From contig CAIVDV010000068.1 of the NCBI GenBank assembly GCA_903904755.1, positions 1-60,447 of the forward strand: a stretch of DNA of 60,447 nucleotides, given 5' to 3'. This stretch comes from an uncultured Acidobacteriaceae bacterium (GTDB taxonomy: Bacteria > Acidobacteriota > Terriglobia > Terriglobales > Acidobacteriaceae). Shown in pieces: positions 1-9,110 of this stretch. The translations under genes and the position numbers were made by a program. Numbering within the stretch: position 1 is the stretch's first letter; each line of letters begins with the position of its first letter. Below the pieces are notes generated by a model that was not told the DNA's origin, did no database searches, and worked only from the letters and a program-made list of their open reading frames with translations.

Positions 1-121
1 GAAACCAAACTCTCAGAACCAGACACTCGATGGGAAATGATGACTACACCTCGATGGTCTCGCTAAAAAATGCCTGGTGATCACAGTCGGCAAGCTGTGG
101 TGAGAAATGCGGGCTAACGCA

Positions 122-407
122 TTTTAGGGCCTACACTACCTGAGTGGTGGCGACGGGCGAGGAGTTTTTCCCAGTTCAAGAAGCGACGAGTGCGCTGAAA
201 CGAGTTACTGAAGCGAGGAGCGACGCAGAAATGGGGAAAACTGGCCCCGTCCCTTCGGTTTGCGGCGCAAATCGGGCCATACTGCGTTCTCGCCCTCGGC
301 GGTGGGGTCGCCAAAGCTCTCGGGCTCGGCCTTGCGTGCCCAGAATTGCCTGGCCCGATTCGCGCTCGCAACGCCATCCATCCAGGTAGTGTGAACAGGC
401 CCTAGGA
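122..407. repeat. MITE-like element with terminal inverted repeats
   Basis: The two ends match in inverted orientation: TAGGGCCT followed by ACACTACCTG at 125-142, and the complement at 383-404 carrying four extra bases (gaac) between the two blocks. Inside there is a further imperfect inverted repeat (agtttttccca near 163-173, against the complement of tggggaaaact near 232-242). Two overlapping ORFs of about 80 codons lie inside on opposite strands, but neither resembles a transposase or any family I know. The size and ends fit a non-autonomous mobile repeat. I see no clear target-site duplication. The rest of the first 500 bases holds no gene I can support. Confidence 0.6.
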
Positions 408-506
408 AATACTGTGGTCTCGCAGCATCGGTTCGGTGTGGCCTTTCTTTGATAGACAGTCCACGCGATCTTCGGCTGGTCGGTCTACACCTTTTCCTAA
501 AATGCT

Positions 507-1631
507 CTAGATGCGGCGGAGGTCGCGTTGCATGGGGACGACCTGGACGGTGACGTCGCGAACTTCGTTGAGGAAGCGATTGAGGACGGAGCCGCGGAGG
601 AGGATGTCCCAGCGGGAGCGGACGGACTGGCCGAAGACGACGTGGGAGATGGACTCCTGCTGGGCGAAGCGGATGAGGGCGTCGGAGACGTTTTTGTCTT
701 CGAGGACGACGATTTTAGCGCCGAGTTCGCGGGCCATGCGCTGAACGGACTGGAGGCGGTCGTAGGCGGCGGGGTCACCGTGGCCGTGGTCGCGCTGGGG
801 GCGGGCGACGTAGACGACGAACCAGTCAGAGGCGAGGCGGCCGGCGATGCGTGCGCCGACGCGGACGAGCTTCTCGTTTCCGGCTCGATCGGAGAGGCAG
901 ACCATGACTTTTTCGGGGACGAGGGCCTGTTCGAGGCCCTGGACGCGGCGGTACTCGGCGGCGCGGGAGCCGACCTGCTCGGCGGTGACGCGGAGGGAGA
1001 GCTCGCGGAGGAGGTTGAGGTTGCCCTTGCGGAAGAAGTTGGCGAGGGATTGCTCGACCTTGTCGGGGGCGTAGATTTTTCCCTGGCGGAGGCGGGAGCG
1101 GAGCTCGTCTACGGTGACATCGACGTTGACGACCTCGTCGGCGCGCTTGATGAAGCTGTCGGGAACGGTTTCGCGTACGGTGGTGTTGGCGGATCGGGCG
1201 ACGGCGTCGTTGAGGGTTTCAAGGTGCTGGATGTTGACGGCGGTGAGGACGTTGATACCGGCGTCGAGGAGTTCGAGTACGTCTTCGTAGCGTTTGCGGT
1301 TTTTGCTGCCGGGGACGTTGGTGTGGGCGAGCTCGTCGACGATGGCGGTTTGGGGATGGCGGGCGATGACCGCGTCGACGTCCATCTCCTTGAGCTCGAC
1401 GGAGCGGTAGGGGATGACTTTGAGGGGGACCTGCTCCAGGTCGCCGACCTGGGCGAGGGTCTCTTTGCGGCCGTGGGTTTCAATGAGGCCGAGGACGATG
1501 TCGACGCCCTGTTCCTTGAGGAGGTGGGCGTCGCGGAGCATGAGGAAGGTTTTGCCAACGCCGGGGGCAGCGCCGATGTAGATGCGGAGCTTGCCGGGTT
1601 CGGTGGTTTTTTCAAGCTTGAGTTCCGCCAT
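507..1631 (-). CDS. KdpD N-terminal sensor protein with universal stress domain (stand-alone)
   Basis: This 374-residue soluble protein matches only the N-terminal half of KdpD, the potassium sensor kinase. The Walker A motif GAAPGVGKT is at residues 20-28, the family segment IVDELAHTNVPGS is near 97-109, and a universal stress protein domain spans about 240-370. There is no transmembrane block and no kinase domain, whereas E. coli KdpD has about 890 residues. The start lies three bases after the stop of the upstream histidine kinase gene, so the two are almost certainly co-transcribed. In Acidobacteria this module is often split from the kinase and linked to the Kdp ATPase. No kdpABC or response regulator is visible here. 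The family is clear; the signal it senses is inferred. Confidence 0.88.
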   Translation of the reverse strand: MAELKLEKTTEPGKLRIYIGAAPGVGKTFLMLRDAHLLKEQGVDIVLGLIETHGRKETLAQVGDLEQVPLKVIPYRSVELKEMDVDAVIARHPQTAIVDELAHTNVPGSKNRKRYEDVLELLDAGINVLTAVNIQHLETLNDAVARSANTTVRETVPDSFIKRADEVVNVDVTVDELRSRLRQGKIYAPDKVEQSLANFFRKGNLNLLRELSLRVTAEQVGSRAAEYRRVQGLEQALVPEKVMVCLSDRAGNEKLVRVGARIAGRLASDWFVVYVARPQRDHGHGDPAAYDRLQSVQRMARELGAKIVVLEDKNVSDALIRFAQQESISHVVFGQSVRSRWDILLRGSVLNRFLNEVRDVTVQVVPMQRDLRRI

Positions 1632-1634
1632 GGG

Positions 1635-3071
1635 TCAGCCAATCTCTACGGGATGTTTGTCGGCCACAACGGTGGCGATGGGCAGGGTGAAGCGGAAAGT
1701 TGCGCCGTTGCCGAGGCGGCTTTCCGCGGCGATTTGGCCGCCGTGGGTTTCGACGAGGCGGCGGACGAGGGCGAGGCCGAGGCCGGTGCCGCCGTCGGAT
1801 GCGGAGCCGAAACGGTCAAAGATGGAGCCGATGCGGTCGGCGGAGATGCCTTTGCCGGTGTCACGGACGGTGAACTGGACGAAGCCCTTGCGCTCTTCGG
1901 CCTCGAGGTCAACTTCTCCGCCGGAGGGGGTGTAGCGGAGTGCGTTGGCGAGGAGGTTGTCGAAGATGGTGCGGACGGCGCGGCGGTCGGCGCGGATGTA
2001 GGAGAGATCGGGGAAGGCCTTGATTTCGACGCGAACGTTGCGAGTTGCGGCCTCGTCGAGGTAGCGGTTGCGGGAGTCGACGAGGATGGCGTAGGGGCGG
2101 AGGTTTTCCGGGGTGGGGACGCGGCGGCCGCTGTCGAGCTCGGCGACATCGATGAGGTCGGCCATGAGGTCGGAGAGTTTGCCGGCGTCCTGGACGGCGG
2201 AGGTGACGAGTTCGACCTGGAGTGGGCGAAGCTCGCCGGCGTAGCCTTTGTCGAGGGCGTAGAGGCCTCGGCGGAGCTGGAGGAGGGGGTCGCGGAGCTT
2301 GCGGGATGCGATGGCGATGAACTGGCTCTTGAAGCGGTCGGTTTCGGAGAGGCTGGTGACGTCTTCGAGGGTGGTCACGGTGCCGAGGAGGCGGCCGTCG
2401 GCGTCGCGCATGGGGGTGGTGCGGAGGCGGTAGGAGCGTTCGCGGTCGCCGAAGCGCATGGGGAGCAGGGCGGCATCGCCTTCGGCGGCGACGGCTTTCT
2501 GCATTTCGACGGCGTTGCGGATGGCTGAGAGGATTTTTTCGCCGCCGGGGGTGTTGGCGAGGGCCATGCGGTCGTGGGCGGCGTCGCCGAGGATCTGGAT
2601 GGCGGCCTGGTTGAGCTTGAGGATGTGGCCTTTACTGTCGGTGACGATGATGGGCTCGAAGATGGACTGCAGGACTGCGTCGGAGAGCTGGAACTCCATT
2701 TGGCGGCGGCCCATTTCGGTTTCGCGGAGCTCGCGCAGGCGGACGGCGAGGCGGTTCATTTCGCTGGCGATTTGTCCGAAGGAGTCGTTGCCGGTGCCGG
2801 AGCGGCCGAGTTCGGCGCGGTGGGCGAGGTCGCCCTGGGCGATGCGGCGGATGTCGTGGGCGAGCTGCTGGACGGGGCGGAGGACGAAGTAGAGGGTGAG
2901 GCAGGCGGTGAGGGTGGCGGCGCCGGAGAGCATCCAGAGAATGACGAGGGATCGGGTGGTGTGGCCGGGGTGGCCGGCGGGGGCGAGTTCGCGGTGGACC
3001 CAGATGGCGAGGGTGAGGGAGAGGGCAACGAGGATGGTACAGCCGGCCGTCATTCGCTGGGTGAGATTCAC
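1635..3071 (-). CDS. Membrane histidine kinase with HAMP and PAS, lacking the phospho-acceptor His
   Basis: A 478-residue sensor kinase with two N-terminal membrane segments (about 8-27 and 41-64), a HAMP-like linker, a PAS domain around 125-240, and a kinase core. The ATP-binding domain looks intact: N-box N376, DTGKG at 404-408 and GTGLG at 429-433. The H-box reads ASRKLRDPL where the family has ASHELRTPL, so residue 257 is Arg (CGC at 2303-2301) instead of the phosphorylated His. It probably cannot trans-phosphorylate by the usual route and may act as a pseudokinase or phosphatase. The start is GTG. The gene is followed at once by the KdpD-type protein, which suggests that the pair reconstitutes a split KdpD. 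Confidence 0.88.
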   Translation of the reverse strand: MNLTQRMTAGCTILVALSLTLAIWVHRELAPAGHPGHTTRSLVILWMLSGAATLTACLTLYFVLRPVQQLAHDIRRIAQGDLAHRAELGRSGTGNDSFGQIASEMNRLAVRLRELRETEMGRRQMEFQLSDAVLQSIFEPIIVTDSKGHILKLNQAAIQILGDAAHDRMALANTPGGEKILSAIRNAVEMQKAVAAEGDAALLPMRFGDRERSYRLRTTPMRDADGRLLGTVTTLEDVTSLSETDRFKSQFIAIASRKLRDPLLQLRRGLYALDKGYAGELRPLQVELVTSAVQDAGKLSDLMADLIDVAELDSGRRVPTPENLRPYAILVDSRNRYLDEAATRNVRVEIKAFPDLSYIRADRRAVRTIFDNLLANALRYTPSGGEVDLEAEERKGFVQFTVRDTGKGISADRIGSIFDRFGSASDGGTGLGLALVRRLVETHGGQIAAESRLGNGATFRFTLPIATVVADKHPVEIG

Positions 3072-3143
3072 GCGTGGAGCCCCCGGAAGCTGATGACTCT
3101 ATCTTAGGCGAACAGGACGGATTGTGCGGGGGGGAGTTGGAAT

Positions 3144-3185
3144 CGGGGACGCAGGGACACAGGGACGCAGGGACTGGGGACTAGT
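3144..3185 (+). repeat. G-rich GGGAC heptad array
   Basis: Five near-identical units of the type GGGACGCA / GGGACACA lie in the gap between the histidine kinase gene and the next plus-strand gene. The G-runs are spaced by about five bases, which would allow a G-quadruplex on the plus strand. Nothing else is recognisable in this roughly 300-base gap. Confidence 0.65.
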
Positions 3186-3415
3186 GCGGGGCGGAGAAGG
3201 GAATTCTGCGGGAGGAGGGGCGGTGGGGAAGGGGGCTTATAGGATAATGAAAGGAGCAAATACGGAACCGAAATGAAAGATAGTCCCACCGTCGCGCGCT
3301 GCTGAGCGATTCTCCCGGGCCGTAGTTTTCAGGATTTACCAAGCCAGGTTTCCAGGAGTATCCGGCATTGCCTTGCCGGTTGGGGGCTGGGTGTGGTTTG
3401 ACGAGAGGTTGTCTT

Positions 3416-4897
3416 TTGAGGCACGATTGCGCGTCCCGTTTCCCGGCCTTCCGATTGCTGTTGCTTTCGGCGGCGGCGCTGCTTATCCATGGGTATCACC
3501 TGGGTGTGGATGACGCGGAGATTTATCTGCCCGCGGCACGGCGGCTGCGGGACCCGCAACTGTATCCGTTTGCACCGGAGTTTTTCCTGTCGCATGGGCA
3601 TTTGTCGCTGTTCAGCCCGCTGCTGGCGGCGACGTCGTGGGCGACGCATCTGAGCATTGATGCGGTGACGCTGGGGTGGTACTGCGTGACGCTGTGGCTG
3701 ATGCTGGCGGCGACGTGGCAGTTGGCTTCAGCGTGTTTTGAGGGTGCTTCGGCACGGTGGACGGCGACTGGGCTGCTGACGACGCTGCTGGCGATGCCGG
3801 CGGCCAATACCGGGTTGCTGCTGATGGATCCGTACCTGACGGCGAGGTCGTTTTCAACGCCGCTGACGCTGCTGAGCATTGGGCTGTACTTGCGGCGGAA
3901 GTATGCGGCGGCGCTGGCGACAATGGTGGTGACGGGGCTGTTTCATCCGCAGATGGTGATTTACCTGCTGTTCCTGTTTACGGTGATGTTTGTGGCGGAC
4001 CGGGTGATGCACCGGGATGAGAAGCGTGTGCCGGTTCTGGCGGGGGCGGGGATGCTGCCGAGCGGCTTTCACTTTGCGCCGGCGACAGGGCCGTACCGGG
4101 AGGCGCTGTACTCGCGGGACTATTTCTTCTTGTACAACTGGGAGTGGTACCACTGGCTGGGCGTGCTGGCGCCGCTGGGGCTGTTCTGGTGGGGCTGGCG
4201 GCGAGGCTTCCGGGGGACGACGGAGGCGGCGCGGCGCCTGAGCTTTGCGCTGATTCCGTTTGGGGTGATTTCGATACTGGCGGGGACGCTGTTTGCCAGC
4301 AGCACGAGCTTTGACATGTTTGAGCGGCTGCAGCCGATGCGGTCGTTCCACCTGATTACGATTGTGATGATGCTGTTTCTGGGAGGGCTGCTGGGCGAGT
4401 ATCTGGTGCGGGGCCGGGTTTGGCTGGGCGCGCTGGTGCTGGTTCCGGTGGCGGCGGGGATGTTTGTTGTGGGGCAGCAGACGTATCCGCACAGCGCGCA
4501 GATTGAGCTGCCGGCGAAGACAAGCGCGAATCCGTGGATAAACACGCTGCTGTGGGTGCGGGAGAATGTGCCGGCGGATGGGGTGTTTGCGGTGGATGCG
4601 GCCTATTTGCGGGATGAGGTGACGGATACGCACGGATTTCGCGCGTTGAGCGGGCACTCGGCATTGGCGGATGCGTACAAGGACAGCGGGGTGGTGAGTC
4701 TGTTTCCGGATTTGGCGCCGGAGTGGAAGCGGATGAGCACGGCCGCGACGGGGGTGAACCACTTTACGGTGGAGGATTTCCGGCGGCTGCAGGTGGAGTA
4801 TCCGGCGGTGAACTGGACGGTGATCCACGGGGCTGCGCCGGCGGGGTTGATTTGCCCGTATGAGCAGGGCGGGTTTGTGGTTTGCCGGTTGCGGTAG
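3416..4897 (+). CDS. Polytopic membrane protein of unknown function
   Basis: About 490 residues with roughly ten hydrophobic segments and a C-terminal soluble portion of about 110 residues. An acidic patch (DDAEIYLP) directly after the first membrane segment recalls the first loop of GT-C glycosyltransferases, and the overall shape resembles DUF6798-type proteins, but neither assignment is secure. The frame is open from a TTG at 3368. I prefer the TTG at 3416 because GAGAGG sits seven bases upstream. The gene stands alone: a divergent kinase gene lies upstream, and a palindromic repeat plus a bidirectional terminator lie downstream, facing argG. I cannot give a substrate or pathway. Confidence 0.7.
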   Translation: MRHDCASRFPAFRLLLLSAAALLIHGYHLGVDDAEIYLPAARRLRDPQLYPFAPEFFLSHGHLSLFSPLLAATSWATHLSIDAVTLGWYCVTLWLMLAATWQLASACFEGASARWTATGLLTTLLAMPAANTGLLLMDPYLTARSFSTPLTLLSIGLYLRRKYAAALATMVVTGLFHPQMVIYLLFLFTVMFVADRVMHRDEKRVPVLAGAGMLPSGFHFAPATGPYREALYSRDYFFLYNWEWYHWLGVLAPLGLFWWGWRRGFRGTTEAARRLSFALIPFGVISILAGTLFASSTSFDMFERLQPMRSFHLITIVMMLFLGGLLGEYLVRGRVWLGALVLVPVAAGMFVVGQQTYPHSAQIELPAKTSANPWINTLLWVRENVPADGVFAVDAAYLRDEVTDTHGFRALSGHSALADAYKDSGVVSLFPDLAPEWKRMSTAATGVNHFTVEDFRRLQVEYPAVNWTVIHGAAPAGLICPYEQGGFVVCRLR

Positions 4898-4926
4898 GGG
4901 AGCTGGTGGGGTGAGGTCGCGGGATT

Positions 4927-4970
4927 GACTACTCCCCGGTCCCCAAGTGTGAGGGACCGGGGGCACCCGG
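4927..4970. repeat. Palindromic GGCACCCGG-type repeat, copy A
   Basis: The stem CCGGTCCC pairs with GGGACCGG across a short loop and is followed by the family tail GGGGCACCCGG. It lies between convergent genes, 30 bases after the membrane-protein stop. Related copies occur at seven other places in the window. Confidence 0.75.
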
Positions 4971-4994
4971 CGTTTACAGAAGTGAGAAGAATAG

Positions 4995-5027
4995 AAGAGG
5001 CCCGCCGGGGTGACTGGCGGGCCTCTT
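4995..5027. terminator. Bidirectional rho-independent terminator
   Basis: A perfect 12-base stem (AAGAGGCCCGCC and its complement) encloses a nine-base loop. Flanking A and T bases give short U tracts in both directions. It sits between the convergent ends of the membrane-protein gene and argG and can serve both. Confidence 0.85.
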
Positions 5028-5043
5028 TGGATTTGAGATGGGG

Positions 5044-6393
<1,350 letters not shown>

Positions 6394-6479
6394 TTACGCG
6401 GGAGATGGGTCTCCTGTGGGGGAGAGGACACTCTTATTTTACGGGATGGGGGTGGGGAAGGGACGTAGGGACTGGGGGA

Positions 6480-6520
6480 AGCGGAGCTAGCGGGGCTGGC
6501 GGGGTTAGCGGAGTTAGGGG
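6480..6520 (+). repeat. GGTTAGCGGAG short tandem array
   Basis: Degenerate units of the type GCGGGGTTAGCGGAGTTAG lie just after a GGGACGTAGGGAC stretch, in the gap between argG and the epimerase gene. The same unit recurs at 7679-7716, around 21660 and inside dnaX. Confidence 0.6.
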
Positions 6521-6659
6521 CGCGAGCTGGCGCTCGCGTGGGGGTGGGGTGGGGTTTGGCGAGTTAGCCGCGCTGCGCGCGTGGTAGCGAGTCAGCAAGT
6601 CAGCGGGATTGGTGGAGGTCGCTGCATCCGCTATGCTGGGCGCGGAGGGTTTTGTCTTT

Positions 6660-7688
6660 ATGGCGCGAGTGTTGGTGACGGGGGGGACGGGGTTTATTGC
6701 GGGGCATACGCTGCTGCAGTTGCTGGCGGCGGGGCATGAGGTGCGGACGACGGTGCGGAGCCTTGGGCGGGAGGCTGGGGTGCGCGCGATGCTGAAGGCC
6801 CATGGAGCGGATACGGTGCGGCTGACGTTTGTGGAGGCGGAGCTGACGGCGGATGGGGGATGGGCAGAGGCGGTGGCGGGGTGCGAGTTTGTGCTGCACA
6901 TGGCGAGTCCTTTTCCGGTGAAGGCTCCGAGAGATGAGATGGAGCTGATTGTGCCGGCGCGGGAGGGGACGGTGCGGGTGCTGCGGGCGGCGCGGGAGGC
7001 CGGGGTGAAGCGTGTGGTGGTGACGAGCTCGTTTGCGGCGATTGGGTACGGGCACGCGCCGCGGGTGGAGGCGTTTGACGAGCGGGACTGGACGGATTTG
7101 TCGGGGACGCGGGAGGTGCCGGCGTATCCGAAATCGAAGACGCTGGCGGAGCGGGCGGCGTGGGAGTTTATGGAGCGGGAAGGCGGGGGGATGGAGCTGG
7201 CGGTGGTGAATCCGGTGGCGGTGTTTGGGCCGGTGCTGGGGCCGGAGTATGCGGCGAGCGTGGAGGTGGTGGCGCGGATGCTGACGGGTGGAATGCCGGC
7301 GTGCCCGCGGATCAGTTTGGGGGTGGTGGATGTGCGGGATGTGGCGGCGCTGCATTTGCTGGCGATGACGCGGGCGGAGGCGGCGGGGGAGAGGTGGCTG
7401 GCGGTGGCCGGGGAGAGTGTGTCGATTTACGAGATTGGGCAGATGCTGCGGGCGCGGCTGGGTGAGGCTGCGAAGAAGGTTCCGACGCGGATGATTCCCG
7501 ACTGGGTGCTGAAGTTTGTGGGGATATTTGATGCGACGGTGCGAGGGGCGCGGACGGAGCTGGGGCAAGTGAAGCATGGGTCGAGCGCGAAGGCGAAGCG
7601 GGTGCTGGGATGGGAGCCGCGGAGTGTGGAGGAGGCGGTGGTGACGTGTGGGGAAAGTTTGGTGGGGCTGGGGGGGAAGCGGAGCTAG
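6660..7688 (+). CDS. NAD-dependent epimerase / dihydroflavonol-4-reductase-like protein
   Basis: An extended short-chain dehydrogenase of 342 residues. The nucleotide-binding motif GGTGFIAGH is at the N-terminus and the catalytic pair falls in YPKSK, the YxxxK motif. The family resembles dihydroflavonol-4-reductases, aldehyde reductases and related oxidoreductases that act on carbonyl groups or nucleotide sugars; the substrate here is unknown. The start was set at the ATG encoding MARVLVTGG, with GGAGG upstream; a longer reading frame from 6609 adds residues that do not belong to the fold. The stop codon TAG lies inside a GCGGAGCTAGC repeat array, so the extreme C-terminus borders repetitive DNA. 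Confidence 0.88.
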   Translation: MARVLVTGGTGFIAGHTLLQLLAAGHEVRTTVRSLGREAGVRAMLKAHGADTVRLTFVEAELTADGGWAEAVAGCEFVLHMASPFPVKAPRDEMELIVPAREGTVRVLRAAREAGVKRVVVTSSFAAIGYGHAPRVEAFDERDWTDLSGTREVPAYPKSKTLAERAAWEFMEREGGGMELAVVNPVAVFGPVLGPEYAASVEVVARMLTGGMPACPRISLGVVDVRDVAALHLLAMTRAEAAGERWLAVAGESVSIYEIGQMLRARLGEAAKKVPTRMIPDWVLKFVGIFDATVRGARTELGQVKHGSSAKAKRVLGWEPRSVEEAVVTCGESLVGLGGKRS

Positions 7689-7716
7689 CGGAGTTAGCGG
7701 GGTTAGCGGAGCCAGG
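7679..7716 (+). repeat. GGAGTTAGCGG tandem array over a stop codon
   Basis: Units GCGGAGCTAGC, GGAGTTAGC, GGGGTTAGC and GGAGCCAGG follow one another. The first TAG is the stop codon of the epimerase gene. This is the same family as the array at 6480-6520. Confidence 0.6.
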
Positions 7717-7726
7717 GGGTGCTGGC

Positions 7727-8452
7727 TTAGAACTTGGGGAGGAGGAGGCGGAGGGTGAGGAAGCCTGCGACACCGAGGAAGAAGACGAGGGCCATGCGGA
7801 TGCCGGGTTCGCGGTTAACTTCGGGTACGAGATCGGTGGCGGCGACGTAGAGGGCGACGCCGGCGGAGACGGGAAGGCCGAAGCGGACGAGTGCGGGGGC
7901 AAGGCCGATGACGAGGACGCCGACGAGGGTGGTGGCTGCGAGGATGACGGCGGAGAAGAGGGCGGTGCGGCGGCTGGCTCCGGAGGCGAGCATGATGGAG
8001 GCCATGGTGAAGCCTTCAGGGGCCTTGTGGAGGAGGATGGCGAGGAAGATGAGCCATCCGAGGGCGCTGGAGAGGGCAAAGCCTGAGCCGATGGCTACGC
8101 CGTCAAAGAGGGCGTGTACGGCGAGGCCGGCGAGGACGGAGTAGCTGGTTTTGGGGGAGACGAACTCGCCGGGGTGGGTTTCTTCGCCGAAGTGGAAGTG
8201 GGCGTTGATGGTGTGCTCAAGGAAGTGGACGGCGCAGTAGCCGGCCATGACGAGGACGGGAGCGAGTTTGGGGTCGAGCTTGAGGCTTTCGGGGAGCATT
8301 TCGAGGACGGCGGTGGCCATGAGGAAGCCGGCACCGAGGGCGACGAAGTAGCGGAGATATTTCTGGATTCCTGTGGCGCGGACGAGCACGAAGCCGCCGA
8401 CGATGTCGGCCAGGGCGGCTACGGTTCCGAGGAGGATGGAGAGTTTGAGCAC
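7727..8452 (-). CDS. ZIP family metal transporter
   Basis: A 241-residue inner-membrane protein with about eight hydrophobic segments. The two metal-site helices are recognisable: HALFDGVAIG (His113, Asp117) in helix 4 and HKAPEG (His142, Glu146) in helix 5. A short histidine-bearing loop (HFLEHTINAHFHFGEE, 77-92) precedes them, typical of metal-delivery loops. The family moves zinc, iron or manganese into the cytoplasm; which metal cannot be read from sequence. Start codon ATG. Repeat arrays and a palindrome lie upstream rather than a visible regulator site. Confidence 0.9.
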   Translation of the reverse strand: MLKLSILLGTVAALADIVGGFVLVRATGIQKYLRYFVALGAGFLMATAVLEMLPESLKLDPKLAPVLVMAGYCAVHFLEHTINAHFHFGEETHPGEFVSPKTSYSVLAGLAVHALFDGVAIGSGFALSSALGWLIFLAILLHKAPEGFTMASIMLASGASRRTALFSAVILAATTLVGVLVIGLAPALVRFGLPVSAGVALYVAATDLVPEVNREPGIRMALVFFLGVAGFLTLRLLLPKF

Positions 8453-8462
8453 GATTCAGGAT

Positions 8463-8524
8463 ACAGGACAGAGATCAGCCGTCAGAGATCAGAGATCAGT
8501 TGGATCGAGCTGAAGCTCGATTGC
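8463..8524. repeat. TCAGAGA array followed by GGATCGAGC palindrome
   Basis: Degenerate AGATCAG units are followed by GGATCGAGCTGAAGCTCGAT, an inverted repeat that recurs at 25530-25550 and 39748-39768 with different central bases. It occupies the gap upstream of the ZIP gene. Confidence 0.55.
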
Positions 8525-8553
8525 GGAGGGGAGCCGCTGAGGTTGGGGGAGGG

Positions 8554-8593
8554 GTGGTTCCCAGGTCTCAGAATCGAGACCTGGGCCACCCGG
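8554..8593. repeat. Palindromic GGCACCCGG-type repeat, copy B
   Basis: The stem CCCAGGTCTC pairs with GAGACCTGGG across a four- to five-base loop and is followed by CCACCCGG. The stem sequence differs from copy A but pairing is complete, as expected of a family conserved in structure. Confidence 0.7.
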
Positions 8594-8610
8594 GTTGAGG
8601 GTGAAGGGGA

Positions 8611-9108
8611 TTAAGCGGCAGGGCTGGTGGTTTCGGCGCGGGCGGTGAAGACGACGAGGATGAGGCCGAGGAGGAGGATGCCTTCTTCGACGGTTTCCGA
8701 AAGGCGGTGGAGGCGGTTGAAGTCGATGCGGGCGGGGTTGTCCTCAGGGGCGAGGTCAACGGCGCCGCCGGCAGCGATGCGGTCGCGCTCCATGGTGGGG
8801 ATGATGCCGAACTGGGAGTAGGAGGTGAGACCCAGCATGAGCACGAGCAGAACCATGGGAGCGAGGACGCTGCGGGATTGGTAGACGCGGAGGGCGGGCG
8901 CCACGGCGAAGAGCACAAGGAGGAACGCTCCGGCGGTGAGGCCGATCCAGTGGAGGATGCGGAGGAGGCTGCCGACGATGGAGCCGGCGGCGTGGGTGTC
9001 AGGAATGAGGTGCTGGAAGGTGGTAGCTGCGACGACGGGGAAGAATATCTCCGCGCCGAGCCACACAATGAGAGCGAGCAGGATGAGGGTGCGAGCCAGG
9101 GTTTTCAT
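8611..9108 (-). CDS. DUF4149 (TMEM205-like) membrane protein
   Basis: A 165-residue protein with four hydrophobic segments and the DUF4149 pattern: an N-terminal WLGAEIFFPVVAA segment, a middle HWIG stretch, and a late FNRLHRLSETVE motif before the last helix. No biochemical function is established for this family. It follows the large anchored protein gene by two bases, so it is probably translated as the last member of the cytochrome c maturation run. Whether it takes part in that process is only an inference from position. Confidence 0.8.
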   Translation of the reverse strand: MKTLARTLILLALIVWLGAEIFFPVVAATTFQHLIPDTHAAGSIVGSLLRILHWIGLTAGAFLLVLFAVAPALRVYQSRSVLAPMVLLVLMLGLTSYSQFGIIPTMERDRIAAGGAVDLAPEDNPARIDFNRLHRLSETVEEGILLLGLILVVFTARAETTSPAA

Positions 9109-9110
9109 GC

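Noticed and set aside
144-389. An 81-codon ORF inside the left-end repeat element
   Set aside because: It lies wholly within the inverted-repeat element, overlaps an opposite-strand ORF and resembles no transposase or known protein, so I treat it as part of the repeat.
528-2528. A 666-codon open frame on the plus strand across the KdpD-N and kinase genes
   Set aside because: It is the antisense of two clear minus-strand genes. Its composition (Val, Gly, Glu, Asp, Ala) is the usual product of reading GC-rich codons backwards, and no family matches.
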